A stretch of 45,116 nucleotides of DNA, from positions 1-45,116 of the forward strand of contig CAMKJU010000026.1 in the NCBI GenBank assembly GCA_946413265.1, written 5' to 3'. The notes beneath the pieces are model-generated. The model was not told the origin of the DNA and ran no database searches. It worked only from the letters and a program-made list of their open reading frames with translations. Shown here one piece after another: positions 9,601-19,300 of this stretch. How positions within the stretch are numbered: position 1 is the stretch's first letter; every line of letters begins with the position of its first letter. Made by a program: the position numbers and the translations under genes. Source of the stretch: an uncultured Lentisphaerota bacterium (lineage in GTDB: Bacteria; Verrucomicrobiota; Kiritimatiellia; RFP12; UBA1067).

Positions 9601-9794
9601 ACGGGTCTCTGATCAAGACGCTGGACTATTCAGCCGACGACTCGATGGTCATGAGGACACACTCATACGGCAAATTGATATTTAACCCGATTGAGTTTGA
9701 CAAGGCATTGCTCAAAACCGGCCAAAACAAGATTACACTTGAAATCAACAGTGGCGAAATATCCTACGATTTTATTCAGCTTGAATATAAGTAG
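6642..9794 (+). CDS. SLH- and HEAT-containing rhamnogalacturonan lyase (PL4-like)
   Basis: 1050 residues from the ATG at 6642 (GGAAGGGGG at 6627-6635), preferred to a TTG at 6621. The signal peptide includes KCTLAMMIGMATVVSGA. An S-layer homology domain occupies about residues 65-125 (MNGYADGTFRPDNTITRAEF), with a weaker second one to about 205. HEAT-like repeats follow (about 255-455). Residues about 480-780 resemble the catalytic beta-sandwich of PL4 rhamnogalacturonan endolyases (VTISNGNICLMFDAG, RFPYTLEVVYRIPRGE, SGFYLYYTVDK). They are followed by the fibronectin-III/carboxypeptidase-like domain (GCWSIDNVHADTYTVTVWKE) and the C-terminal carbohydrate-binding beta-sandwich of PL4 (NGRLAWRVGDADRTW to YDFIQLEYK). 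PL4 cleaves the rhamnose-galacturonate backbone of pectic RG-I by beta-elimination. SLH plus HEAT in front of PL4 is unusual. The gene appears less GC-rich than its neighbours. Confidence 0.8.
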   Translation: MRRPCTLASVKCTLAMMIGMATVVSGADFEKVRRFPKPASRSAQTSKGEGLLAREPTAKVLDHRFSDMVGKPDRKGSRHFNGHPAEIAALTLSHLGLMNGYADGTFRPDNTITRAEFAAVVSRAFKRGPGDGRFGSEAPLKEEDAVKMVVEALGYGDEAVAKGGYPMGYIRVGNEKYISRGLNVHTGELATRGLAAQIMFYALGVQIKGTDKTLYNLHSDKAGESIGRTFIDAMLQDYYYYREEALETMMLENITPYRVFNSMLDVVLSSTDKEERIRAIRALSEFIIFDLREYQIGKTDKAYMELVYGRLNLLSAGNMAMLANNPEEDEDVRLYALRALYLLDREDLAEKDTWTLAFKTKAMKVTRHLLNKAQDILEMTDDEASVHALVNALSNPDAEVVLRAVDTLGRKGRNPQLEEKAKAAVPALQKLLGHGNPHVAERACVAIKDLGGTPDKTPTSALTPYNDSTQDVVTIIDGVEYKYGDAVPSNKVVTISNGNICLMFDAGDRNSWAGVKKLTTCDSTKSLLKGYGFITWNSGAFGRIIEHDGKRTRGLKTANADYAEYAYTYSPTERFPYTLEVVYRIPRGESGFYLYYTVDKADGTASCSHLYCAPMFRKSSDVWEYQIEHDKLQFNSRIIEDARPIDTEYGRKDIYQSVYRNQNGELNAKHERNPYQLDSSISGSANDRLGMWILTVSKDSICKLLKNDNGMFEGEYFTWSERPIPEGRYHKVYGPILVYFNRGDTLMAKYEDAKSKLVCEQARWPYAWMEDAHYFERGSLRGKVEMFDGSSPKGAYVVVNVPGETRGKKDERYVTWNQSNSPYQYWTRADENGCWSIDNVHADTYTVTVWKEGYPGEVAKENVVVEKSRNTDVGTLVFREYSNGRLAWRVGDADRTWLYDSEKNFGWELLHYYPIRFPNDVEFKVGESLPKYDWNYAQIKMDTYRTTPLPFSIVWNMDEIPDGQPVLTVVTCSSRNTSGYGLKVSVNGSLIKTLDYSADDSMVMRTHSYGKLIFNPIEFDKALLKTGQNKITLEINSGEISYDFIQLEYK

Positions 9795-9852
9795 ACGTGA
9801 GACGATAGACGCGAGACGAGTTGAGACGTGAGACGATAGACGCGAGACGAGC
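9794..9852. repeat. Heptamer tandem repeat (GACGNNA), two 31-base blocks
   Basis: Units read GACGTGA, GACGATA, GACGCGA, GACGAGT, then TGA, then GACGTGA, GACGATA, GACGCGA, GACGAGC. So four 7-base units are themselves duplicated as a 31-base block. The repeat starts at the last base of the PL4 gene stop codon and ends just before the serine dehydratase promoter element. Confidence 0.85.
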
Positions 9853-9872
9853 TGTTCCGTTTCACTTTTCCC

Positions 9873-9901
9873 CGCACAAGGGTGCGATTTTTTGGTACAA
9901 T
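9873..9901 (+). promoter_or_regulatory. Hairpin/T-tract plus extended -10 promoter of sdaA
   Basis: CGCAC (9873-9877) pairs with GTGCG (9882-9886) around an AAGG loop and is followed by a T-run, which is terminator geometry for the upstream PL4 gene. The T-run continues directly into TGG-TACAAT (hexamer 9896-9901), an extended -10 box. In-frame ATGs at 9904, 9910 and 9913 then fall at or next to the expected transcription start. The same layout recurs at 20506-20534 and 41305-41334. Confidence 0.65.
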
Positions 9902-9912
9902 ATATGCCGATG

Positions 9913-11115
9913 ATGCAATCACTTAAAGAACTGTATCGGATCGGGCGCGGACCAAGTTCCAGCCACACGATGGGTCCGGCGTTCGTCGCTGCGGCATTCC
10001 TTGCGGCCACGAAGGGGCTGGATGCCGTCAGGTATGAAGTCGAGCTTTGGGATTCGCTTGCCGCGACCGGTCGCGGACACTTCACCGACCGGGCCGTGAA
10101 GGACATCCTTGGCCCGAAGCGGACGAAGATCATCTGGAAACCTGACTTCGGCGACGCGTTCCACCCGAACGGCATGCGCTTCACGGCCTTTGACGCCCGC
10201 GGCATGAAGGTGGCCGAGCGCGTGGCGTATTCCATCGGCGGAGGGGCGATTGCGGAGAAGGGGCGGGCGGCGCAGGAAAAGCCCGTTTACAGGTACAAGA
10301 ACATGACGGAGATCGTCAAGGCGGCGACGCGGGCGGGGATGCCGCTCTGGCAGATTGTCGAAGACGCCGAGGGTCCGGAGATCTGGAGCTTCCTCAAGCG
10401 CGTGCTTTCCACGATGATGTCCGCTATCGACAGGGGGCTTGCGGCGGACGGCGTACTTCCGGGCGGGTTGCGTCTGCCGCGAAAGGCGCGGGCGATCTAC
10501 ATCAAGGCGAAGATGCAGTCCGAGGCCATGCGCCGCACGGGGCTCCTCGTCGCATACGCACACGCCGTGAGCGAGGAGAACGCGTCGCTGGGCGAGATCG
10601 TAACGGCGCCGACGTGCGGGTCGTGCGGCGTCCTGCCGTCCGTCATCAGGTATCTGGGCGATTCGCTTGGAAGCTCCGAGATCGAACGGTTGCACGCGCT
10701 CGCCGTCGCGGTCCTGGTCGGGAACGTTGTCAAGCGCAACGGCTCCATATCGGGCGCAGAGGTCGGATGCCAGGGAGAGGTGGGCGTGGCGTGCGCGATG
10801 GCAAGCGCGGCTGCGGCGTATCTCATGGGCGGGAGCCCCCGCCAGTGCGAGTGCGCGGCGGAAATCGGGCTTGAGCACTTCCTCGGCCTTACGTGCGATC
10901 CCGTGAAGGGGCTCGTGCAGATACCGTGCATCGAACGGAACGCGCTTGCGGCAACGCGCGCCGTCGTGGCCGGCGAGATGAGCGTCCTTTCCGATGGCGC
11001 CCATGTCGTCTCGTTCGACACGGTGGTGAAGACGATGCTCGAGACGGGGCACGACCTGCCGCGCCTCTATCGCGAGACGTCCGTCGGGGGATTGTCGCGC
11101 TTCGTGAGGCGTTGA
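9913..11115 (+). CDS. sdaA: L-serine dehydratase, single-chain iron-sulfur type
   Basis: About 400 residues: converts L-serine to pyruvate and ammonia with a [4Fe-4S] cluster. The N-terminal beta domain begins LKELYRIGRGPSSSHTMGPA, the family signature. The alpha domain has EIVTAPTCGSCGVLPSVI, NGSISGAEVGCQGEVGVA and CDPVKGLVQIPCIERN, whose cysteines match the cluster ligands of E. coli SdaA. Length is slightly below that of E. coli SdaA (about 454). In-frame ATGs at 9904, 9910 and 9913 all lie within 12 bases of the -10 box and no Shine-Dalgarno is visible, so translation is probably from a leaderless mRNA; 9910 or 9913 fits best. Metabolic gene with no obvious tie to the surrounding surface proteins. 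Confidence 0.93.
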   Translation: MQSLKELYRIGRGPSSSHTMGPAFVAAAFLAATKGLDAVRYEVELWDSLAATGRGHFTDRAVKDILGPKRTKIIWKPDFGDAFHPNGMRFTAFDARGMKVAERVAYSIGGGAIAEKGRAAQEKPVYRYKNMTEIVKAATRAGMPLWQIVEDAEGPEIWSFLKRVLSTMMSAIDRGLAADGVLPGGLRLPRKARAIYIKAKMQSEAMRRTGLLVAYAHAVSEENASLGEIVTAPTCGSCGVLPSVIRYLGDSLGSSEIERLHALAVAVLVGNVVKRNGSISGAEVGCQGEVGVACAMASAAAAYLMGGSPRQCECAAEIGLEHFLGLTCDPVKGLVQIPCIERNALAATRAVVAGEMSVLSDGAHVVSFDTVVKTMLETGHDLPRLYRETSVGGLSRFVRR

Positions 11116-11119
11116 ATGA

Positions 11120-11147
11120 ATGAAGAATGAATAATGAATAATGAAAG
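11120..11147. repeat. Heptamer tandem repeat (ATGAATA-type) x4
   Basis: ATGAAGA, ATGAATA, ATGAATA, ATGAAAG in tandem between sdaA and the next gene. The last unit runs into the GAAAGGA Shine-Dalgarno sequence of the downstream leader block. Confidence 0.75.
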
Positions 11148-11157
11148 GATAGTAGCT

Positions 11158-11970
11158 ATGAAGATTATAAAAACTTGCTGTTGTACGCTTGCTGTCACGC
11201 TCTGTGCGGCAGCATCGCCGGCGTGGGCGGCTGCGGAGCAGAAGGTGGACAACGGTACGAACCAGTCGCCGATACGCTTCAGCGTCGTGCAGTGGAACAT
11301 CGGGCATTTCGCGCTTGGCAAGAACAGCCAGACGGCCATTTCGCCTGAAGAGTCGTCTGCTCGCAGTGCGGCGTACCGGGCGATGATCGCCCAGTTGAAG
11401 CCCGACTTCCTCGGCGTGAGCGAATTCGACCCCATATTTGACAAGGCCGGGCGGCTTTCGACAAATGAGGTTTTTTCCTCGTTCCCCACGATGATCCTAG
11501 GCCCGAAGAACCACTACCAGTGTAACGCCCTGTTCACACGCTTTCCGTGCGTCCGGCACGAGATTGTCAATTACACCTTGCATCGCCAGAATGTTTACTT
11601 TATCGACTCCGTGTTCCTGTTTGGCACGAACGAAGTGCATTTCGTCCAGAGCCACCTCGACTGGTATCGCACCACGGACGGAAAGCGTTACGCACTGCCG
11701 CAGATGCGTCAGCTCGTGAAGCATTTCAAGGACATGCCCTACGTCATCATTTCGGCCGACTTCAACGTACCGGAGATCGGGCATTTCGACGCCTTCAAGA
11801 AGGCGGGGTACGTCGTCGCCAACGACGGGCGTTATGCGGTACTCGACAACGTAGTCGTGAAGGGGTTTGACGTGAAGGAGCTCTTTGCCGCCGACAACGA
11901 ACGCCGACTGAGCGACCATCGCATCGTCGGCTGCGTTCTCGAAATGCGGCAAAATAGGGGAGCAAGGTAA
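11158..11970 (+). CDS. Exported endonuclease/exonuclease/phosphatase-family protein
   Basis: 270 residues from the ATG at 11158, which has GAAAGGA exactly 8 bases upstream like its sister leaders; an in-frame ATG at 11134 lacks one. The signal peptide is the shared KTCCCTLAVTLCAAA type, then ASPAWA. EEP-fold catalytic motifs are present in order: VVQWNIGHF (Asn), FLGVSEFD (Glu), HFVQSHLDWYR, VIISADFNVPEIGHFDAF (Asp/Asn) and LSDHRIVGC (Asp-His). The superfamily cleaves phosphodiester bonds in nucleic acids, phospholipids or inositol phosphates using Mg2+. Small size and export suggest an extracytoplasmic phosphodiesterase or DNase-like enzyme, but the substrate cannot be told. It lies 30 bases before the next gene. 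Confidence 0.8.
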   Translation: MKIIKTCCCTLAVTLCAAASPAWAAAEQKVDNGTNQSPIRFSVVQWNIGHFALGKNSQTAISPEESSARSAAYRAMIAQLKPDFLGVSEFDPIFDKAGRLSTNEVFSSFPTMILGPKNHYQCNALFTRFPCVRHEIVNYTLHRQNVYFIDSVFLFGTNEVHFVQSHLDWYRTTDGKRYALPQMRQLVKHFKDMPYVIISADFNVPEIGHFDAFKKAGYVVANDGRYAVLDNVVVKGFDVKELFAADNERRLSDHRIVGCVLEMRQNRGAR

Positions 11971-12000
11971 ATTACACTGTTTACGAAGGAGAATGAAGCG

Positions 12001-13296
12001 ATGAAGGTTGCAAAGGTTTACTGTTGTACGCTTGCTGTCACGCTCTGCGCGGCGGCGTTGGCGAGTGCCAAGATGCCGATCATCGGCTGGGGCTCGTGGG
12101 ACGAGAAGGGCGCTTCGGCGGAGCGTTACGCGGAGGCGAGGGATGCAGGCTTCACGCACCTCACGCAGTGGTGCACGTCGCCGGCCGAGGCCAGGCGCCT
12201 TCTCGGCGAGGCCGAAAAGGCCGGAATCAAGCTGATCATCGGCCTGGGGCACGACGTCAAGCGCATGACGGACACCGCCAAGGCATTCACCGACGCTGTC
12301 AAGGACTCTCCCGCGCTGGAATACTACTACATCACCGACGAGCCGCACATCAGGCAGGCCGAGTCCATCCGCGACTGCGTGAAGCTCTACGAGGAACTGG
12401 ACCCCACCCACCCGTGCTACGTCAACCTCTTCGGCGCGCTGTGCGACCGCTGGACGCGCAACGACGTGGCGCGCCAGATGAAGCACACGGGCTGCGCCAC
12501 GCACGACGAGTACATCCGCCGCCTCTACGACGTGGTGCCGCTGAAGATGATCAGCTTCGACGTGTACCCCGTCCTCTCCTTCAAGCCGCTTGAGGTCGGC
12601 GACTTCCGTCTGCACGGACAGCGCGTGTTCCTGAAGGAGCGCTGGTACGAGACGCTGGAGGCGACGAGCGCGCTCGCCCGCGAGCGGAACATCCCGATGT
12701 TCGCCTTCGCCCTCGTCGCCGCGCACCGGCACTATCCGGCGCAGGACTATCCCGTGCCGACGCGCGCGCACCTGCGCCTCCAGCAGTATTCCAACCTCGC
12801 CTACGGCGCGCAGGCTCTCCAGTGCTTCAAGTACGCGATGATGAAGGAATACCATGGCTACAACAACGCGCCCATTCTTGTCGGCGGACGCCGCAGCCCC
12901 GTGTTCGACCTCGTGCGCGAGATGAACGCGGAAATCCAGGCCCGCGCGTATGTGTTCCTCGGCGCGAAGGTGCAGGGCGTGTGGCACACGGGAATCGACG
13001 TGCCGCTCGGCACGAAGCGGTTCGACGCGAAGTTCCTGCCGCCGTTCGTCAAGTCGTTCGAAATCCCCAATGGCGGCACGGCCGTCGTCTCGTGGCTGAA
13101 AAACGGCGACACGGACTACCTGATGGTGGTGAACCGCGACCCGAACGACGACATCACGCTCAAGGCGACGTTCGCGGATGGCACGGAGATCGTGCGCAGG
13201 GATGGTACGAAGGTTCCCGCCGCCGCGTACGCGGACTACTTCTGGCTCGACCCCGGCGACGCCGTAATCTTCAGCCATTCGCCGGCAACCCGTTGA
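12001..13296 (+). CDS. Exported TIM-barrel glycosidase-like protein
   Basis: 431 residues. GAAGGAG lies 9 bases before the ATG. The shared leader-type signal peptide reads MKVAKVYCCTLAVTLCAAAL. The mature part has barrel-like segments: IIGWGSWDEKGASAERYAEA, AGIKLIIGLGHDVKRM, LEYYYITDEPHI (a DE pair at a likely strand-4 catalytic position), MISFDVYPVL and IPMFAFALVAAHRHY. A small beta domain at the C-terminus (DYLMVVNRDPNDDITLKATF ending DPGDAVIFS) resembles the domain that follows GH42/GH5-like barrels. I do not recognise a specific CAZy family. It sits 16 bases before the giant LamG/phosphoesterase gene and carries the same leader, so the two are likely co-expressed. Confidence 0.65.
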   Translation: MKVAKVYCCTLAVTLCAAALASAKMPIIGWGSWDEKGASAERYAEARDAGFTHLTQWCTSPAEARRLLGEAEKAGIKLIIGLGHDVKRMTDTAKAFTDAVKDSPALEYYYITDEPHIRQAESIRDCVKLYEELDPTHPCYVNLFGALCDRWTRNDVARQMKHTGCATHDEYIRRLYDVVPLKMISFDVYPVLSFKPLEVGDFRLHGQRVFLKERWYETLEATSALARERNIPMFAFALVAAHRHYPAQDYPVPTRAHLRLQQYSNLAYGAQALQCFKYAMMKEYHGYNNAPILVGGRRSPVFDLVREMNAEIQARAYVFLGAKVQGVWHTGIDVPLGTKRFDAKFLPPFVKSFEIPNGGTAVVSWLKNGDTDYLMVVNRDPNDDITLKATFADGTEIVRRDGTKVPAAAYADYFWLDPGDAVIFSHSPATR

Positions 13297-13312
13297 TGAA
13301 AGGATAAAAACG

Positions 13313-16300
13313 ATGAAGATTGCAAAAACTTGCTGTTGTACGCTTGCTGTCACGCTCTGCGTGGCGGCGGCTTCGTCGGCGCAGGCGGGGCTTGTGGCGA
13401 AGTGGGACTTCAACAACTACGATCCGGCGAACCCGACTTCGCCGAACGTGCTGCAAGCGACCGTCGGCGGCGCCGGCAAGCCGTGCTACTATGTGGGCAA
13501 GGGAACTTCCCTTGTGACGGATGGTACGCTTGGACAGATGTACGTCGTTTCGCCGGACTACTCGGGCAGCGACACCACCGTCGCGGCTGCCGCTGCGGGA
13601 CTCGGCGCGGGCAACTACGCCATCGCGATTCCGAAGTCGTCGCATATCGCCCTGCCGATCCCCGACGCCGTGAAGAACCACTGCTGGACGATCAAGATTC
13701 GCTGCTGGCTTGTGGGCGATAACACGTGGCATGCGTTCTTCAACCGAAATCAGACCACTGGAAGTTCAGATGCCGACGTGTTCGCCTGCGTTCAGACGAG
13801 CTCGCGCGTGGCAAACGGCATCGGGGGTGCGAGGGGAAGTAGTTTGGCTGGAAGCGGCAACTACAATACAGCCATGTCCGTCGGTGCCTGGCACACGCTC
13901 ACGATTTCCGCCGGCGATATGCGCTGGGACATGTATCTCGACGAGACCACCTCGTGCAACGCCAGCAACAACGGCAACAACCTGAACTACTTCAACGATT
14001 CCACGCAGCCGCTCACCGTCATCGACGGAGTGGGGCATCTTCTCCTTTGCGCCGACGACAACGGCGAGGACGGCCTCATGTACATCGACTACGTGGAGCT
14101 GTACGACGAGGCGGCGGTTTACGAGGCGCGGCTTCCGCACTACACGAAGGCGGGTCTCACGGGTGAATGGACGTTCCCCGCCGGGAATGTCACGAAGGCG
14201 ACGGTCGGCAACGACCTCGAGAAGTTCACCCGTACCGGTGCCGCCGGCTTCACGGAAGGGACGGACGGCGTCCTGCCGGGCGACGGACACGTCAATGTTG
14301 GCATGAACAACGGCTTCAAGTGCTACCACAACCTCACGAACAACAGCAGCTACACGGTCGTGATGGACGTACGCATTCCAAACAACGCGAACAAGGTCAA
14401 CAACTACCACGGGCTCCTTCAGGGGAAAATAGGCGCTGACGGCCCGGTGTGGATTTCCTGCAACTCGTCCGACGGAATATACATACGATACAAGGGAGGT
14501 CTCGCCGGCGGCGTGTCGGGCGTCAAGCCGGGCGAGTGGATGCGCGTCGTGATCACGTACAACAAGACCGCGAACGTCAGCGTGGCGTTTATCAACGGAG
14601 TCAAGAACTACACGCGGTCGGGTCCTCATGCGACGATGGCGCCCGTGAAGGGCGGATGCTTCGTGCTGCTCGGCGACGAGAGCGGCGAGGACAAGGACAC
14701 GGACATCTCCTACGCGGCGGTCTATGACAGGGTGTTGACAGACGCGGAAATCGCGGAACTCCATTCGCGTCCGCTTGCGCAGAAGGCGGACGGGACGTTC
14801 ATGCCCACCTTCGTCCCTGCGGGCGAGTGGAGCTCGGATGGCAACGGCGGTCTGGCAGTCTCGAAGGGGATGCCGCTCGTCGCGGAGAACGGCGGCTATT
14901 CGTGGACGCGCTCGAGCGCGCCCGCCGCCGCAACGTACGTTGCCGACATCACGCTCGCGTCCGTGCAGACGAACGGTGGCGTGTTCGTGAAGAACTCCTT
15001 CAACGTCGCCTCCGGCTTCTACGGGACGGGCAGTGCTTACTCCGGCAGTTTTACGACTACGACGGCTCTCGCGAACTTTCTTGGCAACACGTATGTCTCG
15101 ACTTGGGGCTATTGGAGCGAAAACGCGCTTGACCGGACGTCCGCGCACCGCGTCGCGGTGACGTGGGCCGCGAACGGGCGTGTCCACTACTACGTCGATG
15201 GCCGCCCGTGGGGGCAGATCAACCCTCATGTCGGCAGCACGACGCTCAAGCCGACTGTCGCGATGAGCTTCCTGAACGACCTTGATGCGGACGTGACGCG
15301 GCTCGCGGCGTACGACGTGTCGCTCACGCCGGACGAAATCGCCGCGCTCGGCGGCGTGGGGAGCGTGCCGTCCGGCACGGCGCCGAACGCGCCGACCGTC
15401 TCCGCCGCGCTACCGGAGGGAGATGTCAAGGCGCTCGTCGACGACGTCACGTTCACCGTCTCCGCGACGCATCCCGACGGCGAGTACGTCTCGTATGCAA
15501 TCGATTTCGGCGACGGCACGGGCGACTGCACGACGCAGCTCGTTCCGTCGGGGACGTCCGTGACGTTCACGCATAAGTACATCGCGATCGGAACGATGAC
15601 GCCGCGCGTGAAGGCGATTTCGCAGAACGGCATTGAGAGCGCGTGGGTCTCGCTCGCGACTCCGTTCGAGGTCGTGAGCGTGGCCGTCGCGGCGCGCGAC
15701 GTGCTGGTCACGTGGCCATGGCAGCAGAACGTCTATACGAACCGCTTCACGATCATGTGCGAGGGCGTGAAGGACGCGGAGGACGCGATGCGCTGGGACG
15801 GCCTCGAGGTCCAGTACGGCGCGGGCTACGCGCAGCGCGCGACGATGACGCGCGTGGAGGGCAACGGCGGCACGTGGATCTACTCGGCGCATATCACGGT
15901 CGATGGCATGGAAGGGCAGACGATTCCGTACCGCCTCGGCTATTACGGCCAGGCGCTTACGTTCGACGACCCGGCGGACAATACGGAAGGTACTGTGTCG
16001 CTCTGGTCGCAGAGCGACGACGAAACCTTTACCTGCGCCGTGTGGGGCGACAACCAGCAGGGACTCCGCGCAAACTACCACGTCTGGGACTCCGACATCT
16101 TCCTCTACGTGACGAAAATGTTTGAGCATGCCGTTTCGCGCAACGTCGATTTCGGCATTTCGACGGGCGACATGTCGTCCAACGGGAACTACGGAACGGA
16201 AATCCGCCCGTGCATCCTCGACTCGACGGACGCGATCTTCGGGAAAACGATTCCGTACTACGTCGCGTGGGGCAACCACGACACGAGCCACCCCGAGAAC

Positions 16301-19300
16301 AAGCCGTACTTCGAGACGGGCGCGGTGGACGAGCCAGGCTACGAATCAAGCGCGTCGGGCAACTACCACCTCTATCGCGGCAACGTGCTGTTCGTCTTCA
16401 TCGACCACGGCCTGATGACCGCAGCCACGACGCAGACCTGGCTGTCCGACCTGCTCGCGACGGAGCGCGCGCAGAATGCGAAGTTCCGCATCCTCGTGCA
16501 GCACTATCCGTTCTGGCTCGAATGCTGGGGCGGCAACAACAACCAGGCGCTCCTCGAGACCGCGAAGACGGGCGGAATTGACCTGGTGCTCTCCGGACAC
16601 ATGCACGGCTACGAGCGCATCCACCAGGACGGCATCGTGCAGCTCACGAACGGCGGCATGGGGTATCTCGACGAAGAGCAGAACGTCAACGCCAACTACG
16701 GCGACGCCACGTTCGTCGGCGGACACAAGGACATCCCCTACCTTTCGGCGCGGCAGAAGAGCGTGACGGAGACCGATGTCCTCGGCCCGGCCGAGCCTGT
16801 CCGCATGGGCATCGTGCAGAGCTACGGCGAGTTGAAGGTCGAAGGCGCCACGCTCACCTACACCGCGCACGGATTCAACGCGGACGGCAGCTACATCGGC
16901 GTCTTCGACGAGTTCTCCATCACGTCGAAGACTGTTGCGGCGACGGTCGCGACAAGCGCGACCCTCCCGGTTTGCGCCGATCCCTCGACGTTCGCGCAGT
17001 TCACCGAGACGCCCGTCACGAACGCGAAGTGGAAGGAGTACAAGGATGCGGTGGGCGAGGCGTTCACGTTCGCGGAAGGCGCAGGCGACGATCCCGTCGT
17101 GAACGTCTCGAAGAACGAGATCGCGAAGTTCCTTGCGTGGCTGGGTGCCGGATACAGGCTTCCGACCGTGGGCGAGCTTGAGACCGCGTTCGCTGGCAAC
17201 ATGCGGCGCGCCGTCGCGGAATGGACGTCGTCCGTCGATTCCAACACGGGCTGGTGCCGCATCCTCGGCTCGCCTGCGTGTGCGGCGAAGGGCACGTGGG
17301 AACGCGCGGCGGACAGGCCTTCCATCGCGACGGCGGGATGCCATGCGAACTACCTCGGATTCCGTCTTGCGACCGGTCCGTCGCCGGAGGAGCCTGTCGG
17401 ACCGCGTACGCCGCTCGACATGGCGCTCAACGCGCTCAGCATGATCGAGAACCCTGCGGCGGTTTACAAGTGGGTGAACGACGAGGATCTTGTGGACATC
17501 ACGGCGGAGTGGACGAATCCGTCGGGCGATCTCGTTTACGACGTGCCCGTGATCTTCACGGGCGAGGGGGTTGTCTCCAACAACCCGACCGCGTACAACG
17601 TGACGTTCAACGATGGGTTCGCCGCGCCGAACAGCACGCAGTTCCTGAAGAGCGGCGAAGGTTCGCTCACGATAAAGGGCTTGGTGAAGGGCGGCGTGTG
17701 CGAATCCGAAGGCGGGTGGATCGTCTCCTCGGAAGGCACGCTCGCGTTCGAGGACGTGACGTTTGAAGGGCAGGGGGTGCAGTTCCGCTCGGGCGACGGC
17801 GTGCTGCTGCTGAAGGGCGACAACGACTTCACTGGCGCGGACATCTTCCTCAACGGCGCGGACAACAACTGCACGAATTATGTGGCCGCGACAACCGCGG
17901 CGGCGACGCTTCGCGCACGGCGCATCACGAACAAGGGCGCCACCTACATGGGTATCGGCGAGGGGGTGTCTGTGGCGCTCTCGAAGGACTACCAGGTAAA
18001 CGGCAACTACATCCTCAACGTGGACGGCACGCTTGATGCCGAGTCGTTCTACCTTCTCGGAAACAACGACCCTGTGGCGCGCGGTTCCGGCACGCTGCGC
18101 ATCGGGTTCCAGGCGCAGAAGCAGAACAGCTGGCTGCGCCTGGGCGTGTCGAACCTCGTGTTCACGACCGAGCGGCCCTTCAGGTCCAATTCGCAGTCCA
18201 CCAAGAACTACTACGGAATTTTCCTCGCCGGCGACACGATCAACCTCTCCTCGACCTGCGACTGGTATGTCCCTCAGAGGGACATGTACAATATGCCGAT
18301 CTATTTTGTGGCGGACACCCGAAACGGAACGTACTGCACACGTCCGACGGTCACGTTCGACGGGCCGTACAACGTCGTATATGCGCCGACGGCGTCTTCG
18401 GCTACGATGAGCGGCGACGTATTCACCGACCCGTGGGACATCGTGATGGCCGGAACGGGAACGCTGACGATCAAGACGGCGACGAAGGGCGACATCTCCG
18501 TGACGAACGGAACCGTCAAGATTTCCGCGCTGCCGTGCGAGGGCGTGACCTCCACCTCCGGCGACGGCAAGTGGGCGATCGACGGGACGCTGTCGCTGAC
18601 GATTGCACAGGTCATCAGCGGCGCGTTCGCGCCGGGCGGAACGCTTTCGTACGACTTCGGCGCGAACGGCACGGGCGAATACGCCGTGCTGGATGGATGC
18701 AACCTCGCGGACGGCGACATCGCGGTGACGACGAGCCTTGACGACAACGCAGCGTATTCCGTGATCCGCGACTGGTCGGACGGCAACCTCGTCCTGCGGG
18801 TCGTACCCGCTGGGACGCGCATCGCGGAATGGATCGGCGGCGGCGTGGCGGGCAATCCGCTCGATGCGGCGAACTGGCGCGTGACGGATGCGACGGGTAA
18901 CGAGATTCCCGGCGTCGCGCCGAACGCCTCCACGCTCATCCGCCTTTCGGGCGCGACGGCGATGAGCTTCCCCGCGACGACGGGATTCGCGTACGCGGGG
19001 CTGCTGCTCACGGAGAGCGTATCGCTTTCGGCGGACTGCGACTGGACCGGTCTGGGATCGATCGCGTTCCGCGACGGTGCGTACATCGACCTGCGCGGAC
19101 ACAAGCTAGGCGTGAACGCCTTCACGGGCGTCACGGCGGGCAAGGCGGGCTTCACCGACTCGACGACCGATGCGGAGCATCCTGGTGAACTGCACATCAT
19201 CGTTGCCGAGTACGACACCTTTAGGAACGACAAGGTTTCGCTCTCCGGTAATATGAAAGTGGTCAAGGAGGGGTTGGGTACATACGTGGCGGCATTTGCC

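Noticed and set aside
13388..13400. Lipoprotein signal for the Cys-rich leaders
   Set aside because: The cysteines in KTCCCTLAVTLC are not in a good lipobox context (L-[AST]-[GAS]-C), and an AxA-type cleavage site follows, so ordinary Sec signal peptides are more likely.
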